Below, piece by piece: positions 8,530 through 17,073 of a stretch of 64,000 bases of DNA. The stretch is taken from positions 124,001-188,000 of the forward strand of contig NZ_JPUG01000064.1 of the NCBI RefSeq assembly GCF_000739015.1, written 5' to 3'. Position 1 is the first letter of the stretch; the number at the start of each line of letters is the position of its first letter. The DNA comes from Microvirga sp. BSC39 (GTDB taxonomy: Bacteria; Pseudomonadota; Alphaproteobacteria; Rhizobiales; Beijerinckiaceae). The translations under genes were made by a program, and so were the position numbers. The notes beneath the pieces were generated by a model. It searched no databases and was not told the DNA's origin. It saw nothing but the letters and a program-made list of their open reading frames with translations.

Positions 8530-8853
8530 ATGAAGAAAGTTCTTGTTGTCATCAGCGCAGCCCTTCTGGCCGCGACGTCTTTCGCCAGTGCCGCCGATGC
8601 CCGCCCTGGAAAGGGTAAGGGCCATGCTTATGGGCACCAGAAGAACCACAAGGCTCAGCGTTATGTCGTGCAGCGGCGCAACAATAACAACGCTGCCATT
8701 GCAGCCGGCGTGACGGGTGCCATCCTCGGCGGCGCCCTTGCTGCGACGGCCCGCCCGGCCTATCGGACCTATGAGCGGCCCGCCTACAGGACTTACGAGG
8801 CCCCGAGGCGGACATACTATCGTGAAGAATACTACGACAGCTACGACTACTGA
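8530..8853 (+). CDS. Small secreted protein with glycine-zipper-like segment and YRTYERPA repeats
   Basis: A 107-residue protein. Residues 1-21 are a Sec signal peptide ending SAADA. A basic, His/Gly/Asn-rich stretch follows, and then AAIAAGVTGAILGGALAATA, a glycine-zipper-like hydrophobic segment. The C-terminus has tandem RPAYRTYE units and ends in a Tyr/Asp-rich tail (YYDSYDY). Such proteins are common in Hyphomicrobiales and are thought to associate with the outer membrane, but no function is established. It has its own terminator immediately downstream. Confidence 0.75.
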   Translation: MKKVLVVISAALLAATSFASAADARPGKGKGHAYGHQKNHKAQRYVVQRRNNNNAAIAAGVTGAILGGALAATARPAYRTYERPAYRTYEAPRRTYYREEYYDSYDY

Positions 8854-8862
8854 CCCGTCGAC

Positions 8863-8888
8863 ATAAGGGCGCCCTCGGGCGCCCTTAT
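8863..8888. terminator. Bidirectional terminator
   Basis: ATAAGGGCGCCC / GGGCGCCCTTAT is a 12-bp palindrome ending in ATTC on the plus strand and in TATG on the minus strand. The stop codon of the convergent porin-like gene lies inside it, so it probably ends both transcripts. Confidence 0.75.
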
Positions 8889-9184
8889 TCTTTGCCGCTG
8901 TCGCGGCGCAGGTTTCCAACGGCGATAACGGCCCGGAAGGGGCCGTATTCCGTCTGTTTCCTCACATCGATCTGCACGCGCCCGCCAGACTGGGTCCTGA
9001 ACGAGTCCGATGCGCGCAGACGCCCTGAACCGGCAACGGCATCGGCCCGGACAGTGCCGCTGATCCGGACGCAGGTATCCGAGGCCTGAAGCATGGCAAA
9101 GCCGGGAGGGCAGGGGGAAGCAGCCTGCGCTTGGCTCGCGAGTGCCAGTCCAATCAGCGCAAGAGTGGTCGAAGAGTGCTTCAT
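8885..9184 (-). CDS. Small secreted porin-like protein (N-terminal porin fragment)
   Basis: A 99-residue protein with a signal peptide ending QAQA. The mature part starts CPPGFAMLQASDTCVRISG, which matches the conserved beginning of alphaproteobacterial porins (C...GTDTC.KI.G.VRA), including the two cysteines. It ends RVQIDVRKQTEYGPFRAVIA, which resembles the next conserved porin strands. Full porins of this group are about 350-500 residues, so only the first few strands are represented. It is either a decayed porin or a stand-alone mini-porin protein. The reading frame, signal and terminator are all intact. Confidence 0.7.
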   Translation of the reverse strand: MKHSSTTLALIGLALASQAQAASPCPPGFAMLQASDTCVRISGTVRADAVAGSGRLRASDSFRTQSGGRVQIDVRKQTEYGPFRAVIAVGNLRRDSGKE

Positions 9185-9239
9185 GAAGCGGAGCTTAGCG
9201 GCTCCGCCTCGCGAGGCAAGCGATCAGTACGGGTATTCC

Positions 9240-9791
9240 TCAGAGCCCGCCCGACCCGCTCCGGCGGCCGTACTGCTCCGCCACGTCAGGGCGGTCGACC
9301 TCCACGTGGAACTGCTCGGCCTTGGGGCTGTAATCCTGAATGGCGCCGATGCCATAGCGGTAGGCCATCTCACCGCCGAGCCAGCCGCTGAACAGCAGCA
9401 GGGCGGTCTGAATGCCGGACAGCCACACGCCCCAGCCCTGAACTCCGGCCGCCGGATCGTCCAGGCGCACGCCCACATTGATGAGGGCAATGGCAACGAC
9501 GACCAGATTGGCGACCATGTGGGCCCATGAGACCCACACATTGCGGACCCGGTCGATGGTGACGAAATCGATCATGCCGGGAACCGCAGCCACGAGGGCG
9601 GTGACGATGCCGGCAATGAGCAGCCAATAGGAAGCCTGAGCCCAGAACAGGTCCTGCGTTGCCAGGAAGACGATGTCCGTTCCCAGGGCGCCAATCAGGA
9701 AGGCGACCGGAAAAACGATGAGCATGTGGTGAAGCGGATGTCCGGCAATAGCCGCCGTGCTCTGCACCCCATGACGATGATACCGACCCAT
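9240..9791 (-). CDS. DUF2231 integral membrane protein
   Basis: A 183-residue protein with four hydrophobic helices. It carries the DUF2231 hallmarks GHPLHHMLIVFPVAFLIGAL near the N-terminus and the following D and G positions of the helix pairs. The ATG at 9791 has AGGAG seven bases upstream, so the longer open frame to 9983 is not used. The conserved His pairs could bind metal or haem, but no function is established. It is divergent from the GGDEF gene. Confidence 0.85.
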   Translation of the reverse strand: MGRYHRHGVQSTAAIAGHPLHHMLIVFPVAFLIGALGTDIVFLATQDLFWAQASYWLLIAGIVTALVAAVPGMIDFVTIDRVRNVWVSWAHMVANLVVVAIALINVGVRLDDPAAGVQGWGVWLSGIQTALLLFSGWLGGEMAYRYGIGAIQDYSPKAEQFHVEVDRPDVAEQYGRRSGSGGL

Positions 9792-9973
9792 GACACTGCT
9801 CCTCATGCTTAGCTTGAGGTAAAAATGCTCCGGCCAAGCCTTCGTTCCGATCTCAAGCCGATCCGCCGCACGAGATGGCGCTGGACATCCGGGTGGCGAT
9901 GGGAGATAGCGTGCCCGCGTTCCGCAGGGGAATGACCTGCGGAGGTCATACCTGCGGCGGTCTGATCGAACGG

Positions 9974-11113
9974 ATGACGACAATCCCGATGGTTCTTGAT
10001 CCTGCCACCCTCACCGTCGCATTTGTTCTCCTGTCGGCCGTGCTTGGGACGTTGCTGATATTCTCGTGGACCCTGAACCGTCGACTCAATGCCATGGCAT
10101 GGTGGGGAAGTGCCTTCTGGCTGATCGGGATCGGGATCGGAGCGGCCAACCTCGGCAAGGCTCCCCCAAGTTATACGGTTCTTCTGCTGGCGAACGGCTC
10201 TGGGATACTGTCCTACGGGGCTCTTTATGTCGGTTGCCGCATCTTCAACGACCGCCCTGGCATCATCCTTCCGGGTGGACTTGGGGTTGCCATATGGGCG
10301 GCAGCCTTTCCCTTCATCTACGACTCGCAGGGCTACAGGCTGATCCTGGCCTCCCTCCTGACGGGAGGTTACGCGGCATTGTCCGCCTGGGAGTTGTGGC
10401 GCCACGCCGTGCAGGCGCTCGCGTCTCAGCGCGTGGCGGTGGTGCTCCTGTCAGGTCTTGCCGTCTTCAACCTCCTGCGTGGGTCGCTCGGCATCTCACT
10501 GACCTCCGTACCCTGGATCGACAGCTTCGGCCGGCGCTGGTCGCCGGAGATGGCGCTGTTCCTGGTGGTGATCGGTCCGACGCTCGCATTCATGTTCCTG
10601 TCCATGGCCAAGGAGCGCCTGAAGTTCGAGTACAAGCAGGCGGCTCTCGTCGACGATCTGACGGGAATTCCCAACCGCCGTGCCTTCCTTCAGGCCGCGT
10701 CCAAACTTTTGGATCGGCTGAATGGTCGCCCAGCTAGCTGCCTCTTGTTCGACCTCGACAACTTCAAGGCGATCAACGACCGTTTTGGACATGCTGCCGG
10801 TGACCACATCCTGAGCATTTTCGGGCGCATCCTGACCGAAAAACTGCCGAAGGGGAGCTTCGGCAGGCTGGGCGGAGAGGAGTTCGCCGCCATTCTTCCG
10901 GTCGATGCTCGTGACGCCGCTGCGGTCGCCGAGACGATCCGGCATGCCTTTTCCGTCACGGGCAAGGCGGCTCTGGGGGGCGATGAGGACGTCACCGTGA
11001 GCATCGGGTGCGCGACCATTCCCCAGGCGAGGACCGAGGATCTGCTCCGACGGGCCGATCATGCCCTCTACCGCGCGAAGGAAAGCGGCCGCAACATCGT
11101 CGTGGCCGCCTGA
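9974..11113 (+). CDS. Membrane-anchored diguanylate cyclase (GGDEF)
   Basis: About 379 residues. The N-terminal ~210 residues form six or more hydrophobic helices without a recognised sensor name. The GGDEF domain follows, starting ALVDDLTGIPNRRAF. The active-site motif is GGEEF (RLGGEEFAAIL), a catalytically competent variant, and FDLDNFKAINDRFGHAAGD gives the metal- and substrate-binding residues. No EAL domain is present, so the expected activity is synthesis of cyclic di-GMP from GTP. An RxxD inhibitory site is not obvious before the motif. In-frame starts exist at 9875 and 9932; 9974 is chosen because the first TM follows at once. Confidence 0.9.
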   Translation: MTTIPMVLDPATLTVAFVLLSAVLGTLLIFSWTLNRRLNAMAWWGSAFWLIGIGIGAANLGKAPPSYTVLLLANGSGILSYGALYVGCRIFNDRPGIILPGGLGVAIWAAAFPFIYDSQGYRLILASLLTGGYAALSAWELWRHAVQALASQRVAVVLLSGLAVFNLLRGSLGISLTSVPWIDSFGRRWSPEMALFLVVIGPTLAFMFLSMAKERLKFEYKQAALVDDLTGIPNRRAFLQAASKLLDRLNGRPASCLLFDLDNFKAINDRFGHAAGDHILSIFGRILTEKLPKGSFGRLGGEEFAAILPVDARDAAAVAETIRHAFSVTGKAALGGDEDVTVSIGCATIPQARTEDLLRRADHALYRAKESGRNIVVAA

Positions 11114-11119
11114 GCCCCG

Positions 11120-11677
11120 TTAATAGCGGTCCAGCTCATGCTCCTGCGGCAGACGTCCGTGCGGCGTCAGCTGGTCGACGACGCCCGGCAACACATGGGA
11201 CAGTTCCGAGAGGAGATCCTGCTGGGGCATGCCGGTGTGCTGAGACAGCTCGTCGACGGTATCCGGTCCGAGTGCGTCCGCGAGCTGGTTGGGGGCAATC
11301 GATCGATTCTCGCCGGTGCCGACCCAGGAGTCGGCGATGTCACCGTGGCCGGAGCGGTTGAAGCTGTCGAGAAGCCCCCCGAGTCCCCCAGCCAGCATAC
11401 CGCCATTGAGGCCGCCGCCGGAGCCCCCGAGCAGCCCTCCCAGGCCGCCGCCCGATCCGCCGCCCAGCATCCCTCCGAGCCCGCCGCCGCCAAGGAGATC
11501 ACCAAGACCGCCACCGGACGAGCCGCGGCCGCCCATGGCCCTCTGCGCCAGCAGGGCCATGACGGCCATCATGATGGGCGACATGCCACCGCGGCTCGAC
11601 TGGCCGCCGATCCCGCCGCCGAGGCTGCCGCCGCGTCCCCCAAGAACATTGCCGAGTACCTGATCAAGTAGACCCAT
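11120..11677 (-). CDS. YidB/DUF937 family glycine-rich protein
   Basis: A 185-residue protein. It begins MGLLDQVLGNVLGG, typical of YidB/DUF937. The middle is a long Gly-rich tract (GGLGDLLGGGGLGGMLGG and similar). The C-terminal ~65 residues carry the conserved block DSWVGTGENRSIAPNQLADA followed by LGPDTVDELSQHTGMPQQDL. The function of the family is unknown. Seven residues upstream in the open frame (start 11698) lack family similarity, so 11677 is chosen. It is convergent with the GGDEF gene, with only six bases between the stops. Confidence 0.85.
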   Translation of the reverse strand: MGLLDQVLGNVLGGRGGSLGGGIGGQSSRGGMSPIMMAVMALLAQRAMGGRGSSGGGLGDLLGGGGLGGMLGGGSGGGLGGLLGGSGGGLNGGMLAGGLGGLLDSFNRSGHGDIADSWVGTGENRSIAPNQLADALGPDTVDELSQHTGMPQQDLLSELSHVLPGVVDQLTPHGRLPQEHELDRY

Positions 11678-11797
11678 TTGAGCGCTCCATATTTCCAAGA
11701 AGGCTCAACGGGAGGGGGACCTGAGGGTTTCAGCTTGAGCATGAAGGAGAGGGGCTATCTCCTCCTGCGGTTCCTTCGAAAGACCGCCGCCTGTCGG

Positions 11798-13534
11798 TCA
11801 GACGATGAAGAACTCGTTGTGGGTCAGAGCGAGTCCCTTCTTGAATTTGGCGAACTCCACGGGCTTTGCAGATCCGGAGCCGTCTGAGTCGTAAGACAGG
11901 ATGCCGGTCTTCTTGTTGTAGTTGATGTAGTCGTCCGCGTCCTTGGGCCTGTTGCCTGCGTTGAAGAAGTCGACGTCGAGCTTCTGCGGCTTGCTGGCGC
12001 TGCCGGGGCCGAGCTTTCGGAAGATGGCGTTGTCGAGCCAGATCGAGTCGTCCTTCGCTCTATATTGGGCTACGGTGTCGAAATTGACCTTTCGATCAGT
12101 GGTCGATGTTCCGAGCCGGGTGTTGAACACGAAAACGTCGCGTCCTGCATCGCCGAACAGGGTGTCGTTCCCGCGCCCGCCATACAGGCGATCGTTTCCG
12201 TTGCCGCCGAAGATCCAGTCTCGTCCATCGTCGCCATAGAGCCGGTCGTGGCCTCCATCACCCAAGACGTAATCGTTCCCGCCCATTCCCCGGATCGTGT
12301 CGTTGCCGGACCGCCCGCTCAGGTCTTCGTCAAATGAGGTGCCGCGGAATACATTGGGTCCGGCCGTGCCGATCCATTTCTGGACCAGGGTGAAGATCGC
12401 TCCCGAGTCCATTCCGGAGATGGTGTTGCCGAAAAGAGAGATATAAGTCGGGCCGCCGGCAGTGTTCGTCCGCTCCTCCCGGATGCCGTAGCGGGCATCG
12501 ATGGCGCCGTCGGAATAGATCGTGTTGTTGAGGATCTGGGTGTTCACCGAGTAATAGGTTTGCCCCGTGGTCGCATCCACCCGCATGCGGATGCTGACCT
12601 CGTCGAACTGGTTGTCGCCGCCCTGGGCGTTGTTGAAGATGCGGCTGTTCTGCACGACGCTGTCGGTGGAGCCCTCGATCCGCACGCCGTTGCTCAAGTT
12701 CCCATAGATCGTGGCGCCGTTGATGGTGACGTTATCGGCCATGTTGAGAAGGATGCCTTCCTTCTGATTGCCGTAGTATTGGCCGCCGACGATTTGGATG
12801 TCGCTGGGCCACGGTATGTTCTCCGATCCCCGCTGCACCACCACGCCGGTGGAGCCGTTGCCATAGGCGATGTTGTTCTGGAGCAGCAGCCCGGTGGTCG
12901 TCGTCGTGACGTTGAAGCCGTGTCGGTCGTTGTTGTAGGCGATGTTGTTCCGGTAGATGCCGTTGACGATGTAGTCAGCCACGAAACCGTCCAGCCCGTT
13001 GCCATGGGACACGCTGTTCTCGATGATCAGGCGCAGGGTCTGCTCATGGGGGTCGAAGCCATAGCCCGAGCAATCCAGGATCTCCACGCGGGACACATGG
13101 ATGTCCCTGTCCTGCTCGGTGCTTCCGGGCCTCACGCCCGTATAGAAGCCGTCGATCTTGCCGGTCGTGGCATCGCGATTGCCGTCGATCGAGAGATCGA
13201 AGATCCCGACGTCGTAGGTGACTTTGTTGAAGGGAGTGCGCACCACGCCGGTGATGTCGCCGGCCCATCCGTCGGCCACCTTGAGGATCGTCCGGCCCAT
13301 GCCGGCGCCCTGAAGCGCCGTGCCGCTGAGCATGGAGACGGCGCCATCGCTCTTATCGCCGCTTCCTTTGACGAGCAGAGTCCCAGTGGGCAGGATGACG
13401 GTAACCCGGCCTGCGGACGGGTTCTTGAGATATTCCGCATGCGCAGCTTTCACGGCTGCATTGATTGCGGCGGTATCATCAATGCTATCGTTGCCGTTGG
13501 CGCCGAAATTCGAGGCGTTGATGACAGGAGCCAT
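11798..13534 (-). CDS. Secreted AlgE-type mannuronan C5-epimerase (beta-helix A module plus RTX R module)
   Basis: A 578-residue protein closely matching the layout of Azotobacter AlgE epimerases, which convert D-mannuronate to L-guluronate in alginate polymer. Residues 1 to ~390 form the right-handed parallel beta-helix A module. The catalytic motif YGFDPHEQT is at 158-166 and NGLDGFVAD follows at 179-187. By alignment from memory with AlgE4 (Y149, D152, H154, D178), the active residues are Y158, D161, H163 and D187. Residues ~405-475 hold about six RTX repeats (R module), and the C-terminus resembles the other RTX proteins here. There is no Sec signal, consistent with type I export. The start at 13534 has AAGGA nine bases upstream. 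No alginate synthesis genes are in the window. Confidence 0.88.
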   Translation of the reverse strand: MAPVINASNFGANGNDSIDDTAAINAAVKAAHAEYLKNPSAGRVTVILPTGTLLVKGSGDKSDGAVSMLSGTALQGAGMGRTILKVADGWAGDITGVVRTPFNKVTYDVGIFDLSIDGNRDATTGKIDGFYTGVRPGSTEQDRDIHVSRVEILDCSGYGFDPHEQTLRLIIENSVSHGNGLDGFVADYIVNGIYRNNIAYNNDRHGFNVTTTTTGLLLQNNIAYGNGSTGVVVQRGSENIPWPSDIQIVGGQYYGNQKEGILLNMADNVTINGATIYGNLSNGVRIEGSTDSVVQNSRIFNNAQGGDNQFDEVSIRMRVDATTGQTYYSVNTQILNNTIYSDGAIDARYGIREERTNTAGGPTYISLFGNTISGMDSGAIFTLVQKWIGTAGPNVFRGTSFDEDLSGRSGNDTIRGMGGNDYVLGDGGHDRLYGDDGRDWIFGGNGNDRLYGGRGNDTLFGDAGRDVFVFNTRLGTSTTDRKVNFDTVAQYRAKDDSIWLDNAIFRKLGPGSASKPQKLDVDFFNAGNRPKDADDYINYNKKTGILSYDSDGSGSAKPVEFAKFKKGLALTHNEFFIV

Positions 13535-14004
13535 GCTGAACATCCTTAATCAGAAACAGGAGCCGGCATGCTTAAATGCGTTTGGCACAGTTGAGAGAGG
13601 ATATTTTTGAGCATGCGATAGATTTAGGGGTACCCATCAGGTGCATTGACCGAGACGAGGCGACACTAGGATTGTGTTGCCGGATCCCGCAGCGTGTATG
13701 ATCACGGAACTACTGTCGCATTCCTTGCCACCGGCCTCACTTCGCTTGGCGTTGCCCACCGGCACGACAGCGGTACGGTCTGACCCGACCACACACTGCT
13801 CTTTTCTCTCGAGAGATGCGTTTGTCGATTCGGCCTGCGGCTGGTGTGCTGCCGAGGTAATCGGAGGCTGCGCTTCTTCACGAGCGAAGATGTGATTGAA
13901 GAAAATCTTAGGTGGAGAAATAGAACTTGTTTATTACCCTGCGTTAAGGTCTTTTCGATCAAACTGTGAGACGGTTTGTTGGGCTAACCATCACGGGGGG
14001 ACGT
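13535..14004. other. Intergenic region between epimerase and hypothetical gene
   Basis: About 470 bp containing the promoter area of the epimerase on the minus strand. Short open frames exist (for example plus strand 13674-13895) but have no ribosome binding site or protein-like composition. I see no repeat, tRNA or recognisable operator. Confidence 0.5.
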
Positions 14005-14415
14005 GTGACAGACGAAGAAATTGAAGCCGTTGCAGAGGAACTGGCCAAGGCGGGCGGCGTCTCGTGGTATCCCGGACGGACACGCGGCGCGCTCCTGAGG
14101 CCAGTCAGCGAACGGTACCGGGATCGGGCGAAGCTGGCGATTGCAGCGCTCGACCGGGTCAGGGCCGGACACGATTCAACCGCAGAGGCGCCGCCGACCC
14201 AGGCCTCGGCTGCTTCGCATCATCCGGACCAGGTTCAGGTCGGAGGCACCGTGGTTTACCGCCCCCCTGGCGACCAGAGGGCCATCACCTGCCGGGTCGA
14301 ACGCATCGAGGCGGACCGCGCCTATCTGGTGCCTGTGCCCCGGCCGGATATCGGATGGGTGTCGCTGGACAACCTTCAACCCATCGGAGCGGAAGCTGCT
14401 GCGGAAGGCAAATAA
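14005..14415 (+). CDS. Hypothetical protein, N-terminal acidic helix and C-terminal beta domain
   Basis: About 136 residues with no family I recognise. The N-terminal part (TDEEIEAVAEELAKAGG, then WYPGRTRGALLRPVSERYRD) looks helical. A Pro/Ala/His linker leads to a C-terminal domain of beta character (VGGTVVYRPPGDQRAITCRV, then ADRAYLVPVPRPDIGWVSLD). A GTG start at 14005 with a G-rich stretch before it is chosen; another GTG at 13966 has no ribosome binding site. The gene precedes a DUF6894 gene in the same direction by 84 bases. Confidence 0.6.
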   Translation: MTDEEIEAVAEELAKAGGVSWYPGRTRGALLRPVSERYRDRAKLAIAALDRVRAGHDSTAEAPPTQASAASHHPDQVQVGGTVVYRPPGDQRAITCRVERIEADRAYLVPVPRPDIGWVSLDNLQPIGAEAAAEGK

Positions 14416-14499
14416 GGGGAAGGACCGCAAGGTCTCTTCACTTCGCCGGCAAAACCCGCTAGCAGTTTCCATCCTTTCCGAGTGGGTGGATGGTCTGAC

Positions 14500-14727
14500 A
14501 TGCGTTGCTTCTTCCACCTCGTAAGCATTCATGACGAGATAGTCGATAACGCCGGCATCGAGGTTCAGGACCTTGAGAGCGCGAAGGCACAGGCACTCCT
14601 TGCCATCGAGGAGCTGAGGGCGGAAATCGGCATCGAGGCGGATGATTGGTCAGGGTGGCGGCTTGATATCGTCTGCCCTGTTGGGACCCTTCTCCACTCC
14701 ATGCAGCTCATCCCAACGGTGCATTGA
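14500..14727 (+). CDS. DUF6894 family small protein (copy 1)
   Basis: A 75-residue protein with the DUF6894 pattern: MRCFFHLVSIHDEIVDNAGI, then VQDLESAKAQALLAIEEL, and DDWSGWRLDIV in the middle. The family is abundant in Methylobacteriaceae and neighbouring groups and has no known function. A clear paralogue lies at 26499-26726. The start is set by the conserved M-x-C-F-F-H-L beginning. Confidence 0.8.
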   Translation: MRCFFHLVSIHDEIVDNAGIEVQDLESAKAQALLAIEELRAEIGIEADDWSGWRLDIVCPVGTLLHSMQLIPTVH

Positions 14728-14758
14728 CCGCTGACGGTCTCCCGGGGCCAGTGACCCC

Positions 14759-16909
14759 CTATGCACTCACTTTGAGCGGAACGAATCCAAGTATTCGATC
14801 GATGCAGGCGCTCAGTTCCGCCGAGTCATAAGGCTTGCGAAGGATCGTGAACCCGTCATCCATGGCCGCTTGAGCGACATTGCTGTAGCCGGTGGCGAGC
14901 AGGACCGGCAGGGAAGGCTGCTCGCTGCGGACAATGCGCGCCAGATCGACGCCGTTGAGTTCGCCGGGCATCACGATGTCGCTGAACACAAGGTCGATAC
15001 GCGTGCCCGACCGGAGGACCGTGAGGGCCGCACGGGCATCGGCCGCATACGTGACCTGAAATCCGATCTCCTCGAGGCTGGCGCGGGTAACCTCCGCAAT
15101 GTCGGGGTTGTCCTCCACTAGGAGGATATGGCCATGGCCGTTGCGAACCGGAAGTTCGGGCGCCGGTGCGCTTGCGTCGGTCGCAGCCTCGTTGGTGCGC
15201 GGCAGGTAGAGCGTGATCGTGGTGCCGCGTCCAGCCTCGGCAAGGACGGTTGCCGTGCCTCCCGATTGTTTGGCGAAACCATAGACCTGGCTCAGCCCTA
15301 GGCCGGTTCCCTTGCCGATATCCTTGGTGGTGTAGAACGGCTCGAACACGTGAGGCAGCACGTCCTCGGGGATGCCGCAGCCTGTATCCGTGAGGCTGAA
15401 CGCGACGAAATCGCCCTGAAGACCTACGACATCCGGGTCGCGCAGGTTCAGGTTCCAGGCTTCGATCAGCAGCCGTCCGCCACCGGGCATGGCATCGCGG
15501 GCATTGACGGCGATGTTGAGGATGGCGAGTTCGAGTTCGTTCAGGTCGACCTTGGTGTTCCACAGGCCGGGCGGCAGCCGCATGTCGATGGCGATGTCGC
15601 CGCGCAGGGACGAGCGAAGCATGTCCTGCAGGTCGAGCAGGTATTGCGACAGGTTGACGACCTCAGGCTCATGCGTCTGCTGCCGGGAGAAGGACAGGAG
15701 TTGACGCACGAGACTTGCTCCGCGTCCGGCCGCCGTGTCGATGGCATCGAGGGACCGCTTCTGCCGCTCCTCCATGGGGTAGCGCCGCAGCCGGTCTACA
15801 CTGCCTTTGACGACCATCAGCAGATTGTTGAAGTCATGGGCAACGCCTCCGGTGAGATGGCCCACCGCCTCGAGCCTTTGCGCCTGCTTGAGGGCGGCCT
15901 CCGCCATCTCGCGCCGTTCCACCTCCGCATGAAAGCTGCGGGTGCGCCTCAGGGCGAGGAGGCTGATGGCGAACAGGCCCAGGGTCGCCGGCAGGCCAAA
16001 AGCCAGGAGCCAGCTCATCTGTGACCAGAGCTCCCGCCAGGCCGCGGCCGTTTCCATCCCGACCTGCACGTAGATGGGGTAGCCGGGGACTTTGCGATAT
16101 CCGATCCGCCGTTCAATCCCGTCGATCTGGGAGACCGCGATGAAGCGCCCGGTTTCCGGATTCTGCTGGATCGCCCTGACAAAGCCGCTCTGGGGGCTGA
16201 GGCGCATCGGCTCGTTCCCGCGGGATGGGAAACGCGCCAGGAACTCGCCGTCGGCCCGGATCAAGCCGACGGAGTCGGCGATGCCCCTCGCTATCCGGCC
16301 ATAGAATTCCCGGAAATGCCCGGGCCGAACGGAGACGGCCACAATGCCGTCGAAGGCCCCGTCCGGGCTCGGGCGCCGCTGACTGACCACGAAGAACCGG
16401 ATGTCGCCGATCTTCGACGTGATCGTTTTGCCGATATAGGTGCCGGCATCCTGCTCGGCCTGCGCGGCGAAGTAGTCGCGATCGGAGTTGTCGAGATCGC
16501 GGGGCACGGGCTGGACGGTGCTCGATACGAGCGGGTGCCCGGCCCGGTCGAAGACCCAGATCGACTCGATCTGCGGGAGGGCATCCTGGGTGCGCCGCAG
16601 TCGGCTCTGGAGGCGGACCTCCTCGGCCAGGATCTGCTCCGGCGTGAGGCCCCGCAGCACCTCGTTCGTCTCAGCCATCGTGCGCTCGATGGTCTGAAAC
16701 GCCTTGAGGCTGTGCTCCTGAACCACGTCCAGAGCGCGCTCGATCCGCTCATCTGCGTGTTCACGGATGCGGCGGTAATCGTCCCAGGCGGTATAGGCGA
16801 AGAACAGGGCAGGGCCGAGCAGGCTTGCGAACACCAGCAGCTGCAAGGGCCATAGAACGGTGCGGCTCTTCGGCGTTACGCGACCCACAAACGAAGACCT
16901 TCCTTGCAT
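14759..16909 (-). CDS. Hybrid sensor histidine kinase / response regulator
   Basis: A 716-residue membrane sensor. A first TM at about 20-42 and a second at about 300-320 bracket a periplasmic sensor with the dCache-like features DNSDRDYFAAQAEQDAGTYI and FDGIVAVSVRPGHFREFY. The HisKA-type phospho-acceptor is H358 in GGVAHDFNNLL. The ATPase has NIAVNARDAMPGGG (N box), DTGCGIPE (G1) and GKGTGLGLSQVYGF (G2). A receiver domain at ~590-710 carries ILLVEDNPD and FSDIVMPG. Phosphotransfer to its own receiver, with a regulatory or phosphatase role, is usual for this layout. A GTG at 16888 with AAGGAAGG before it is an alternative start. The kinase at 52572-54701 is a paralogue. Confidence 0.9.
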   Translation of the reverse strand: MQGRSSFVGRVTPKSRTVLWPLQLLVFASLLGPALFFAYTAWDDYRRIREHADERIERALDVVQEHSLKAFQTIERTMAETNEVLRGLTPEQILAEEVRLQSRLRRTQDALPQIESIWVFDRAGHPLVSSTVQPVPRDLDNSDRDYFAAQAEQDAGTYIGKTITSKIGDIRFFVVSQRRPSPDGAFDGIVAVSVRPGHFREFYGRIARGIADSVGLIRADGEFLARFPSRGNEPMRLSPQSGFVRAIQQNPETGRFIAVSQIDGIERRIGYRKVPGYPIYVQVGMETAAAWRELWSQMSWLLAFGLPATLGLFAISLLALRRTRSFHAEVERREMAEAALKQAQRLEAVGHLTGGVAHDFNNLLMVVKGSVDRLRRYPMEERQKRSLDAIDTAAGRGASLVRQLLSFSRQQTHEPEVVNLSQYLLDLQDMLRSSLRGDIAIDMRLPPGLWNTKVDLNELELAILNIAVNARDAMPGGGRLLIEAWNLNLRDPDVVGLQGDFVAFSLTDTGCGIPEDVLPHVFEPFYTTKDIGKGTGLGLSQVYGFAKQSGGTATVLAEAGRGTTITLYLPRTNEAATDASAPAPELPVRNGHGHILLVEDNPDIAEVTRASLEEIGFQVTYAADARAALTVLRSGTRIDLVFSDIVMPGELNGVDLARIVRSEQPSLPVLLATGYSNVAQAAMDDGFTILRKPYDSAELSACIDRILGFVPLKVSA

Positions 16910-17073
16910 GGCTTTGCGAGAGTCTCTCGAACTTGAGCGTCCGTCTGGCTTGGGAAGTCAAATCTCGGGTTTCCCTGCCGCTGCACAGGAAGCCTGGCTG
17001 GGCAGATATAGTAGTGCAAAGGAGTGTCAAGGGCGGCGATCGACGTCAAACCCGGGAGTTGGATGCGGTCGGC

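Noticed and set aside
13674..13895. 73-codon open frame upstream of the epimerase
   Set aside because: It has no ribosome binding site and no similarity I can name; codon use is unlike neighbouring genes.
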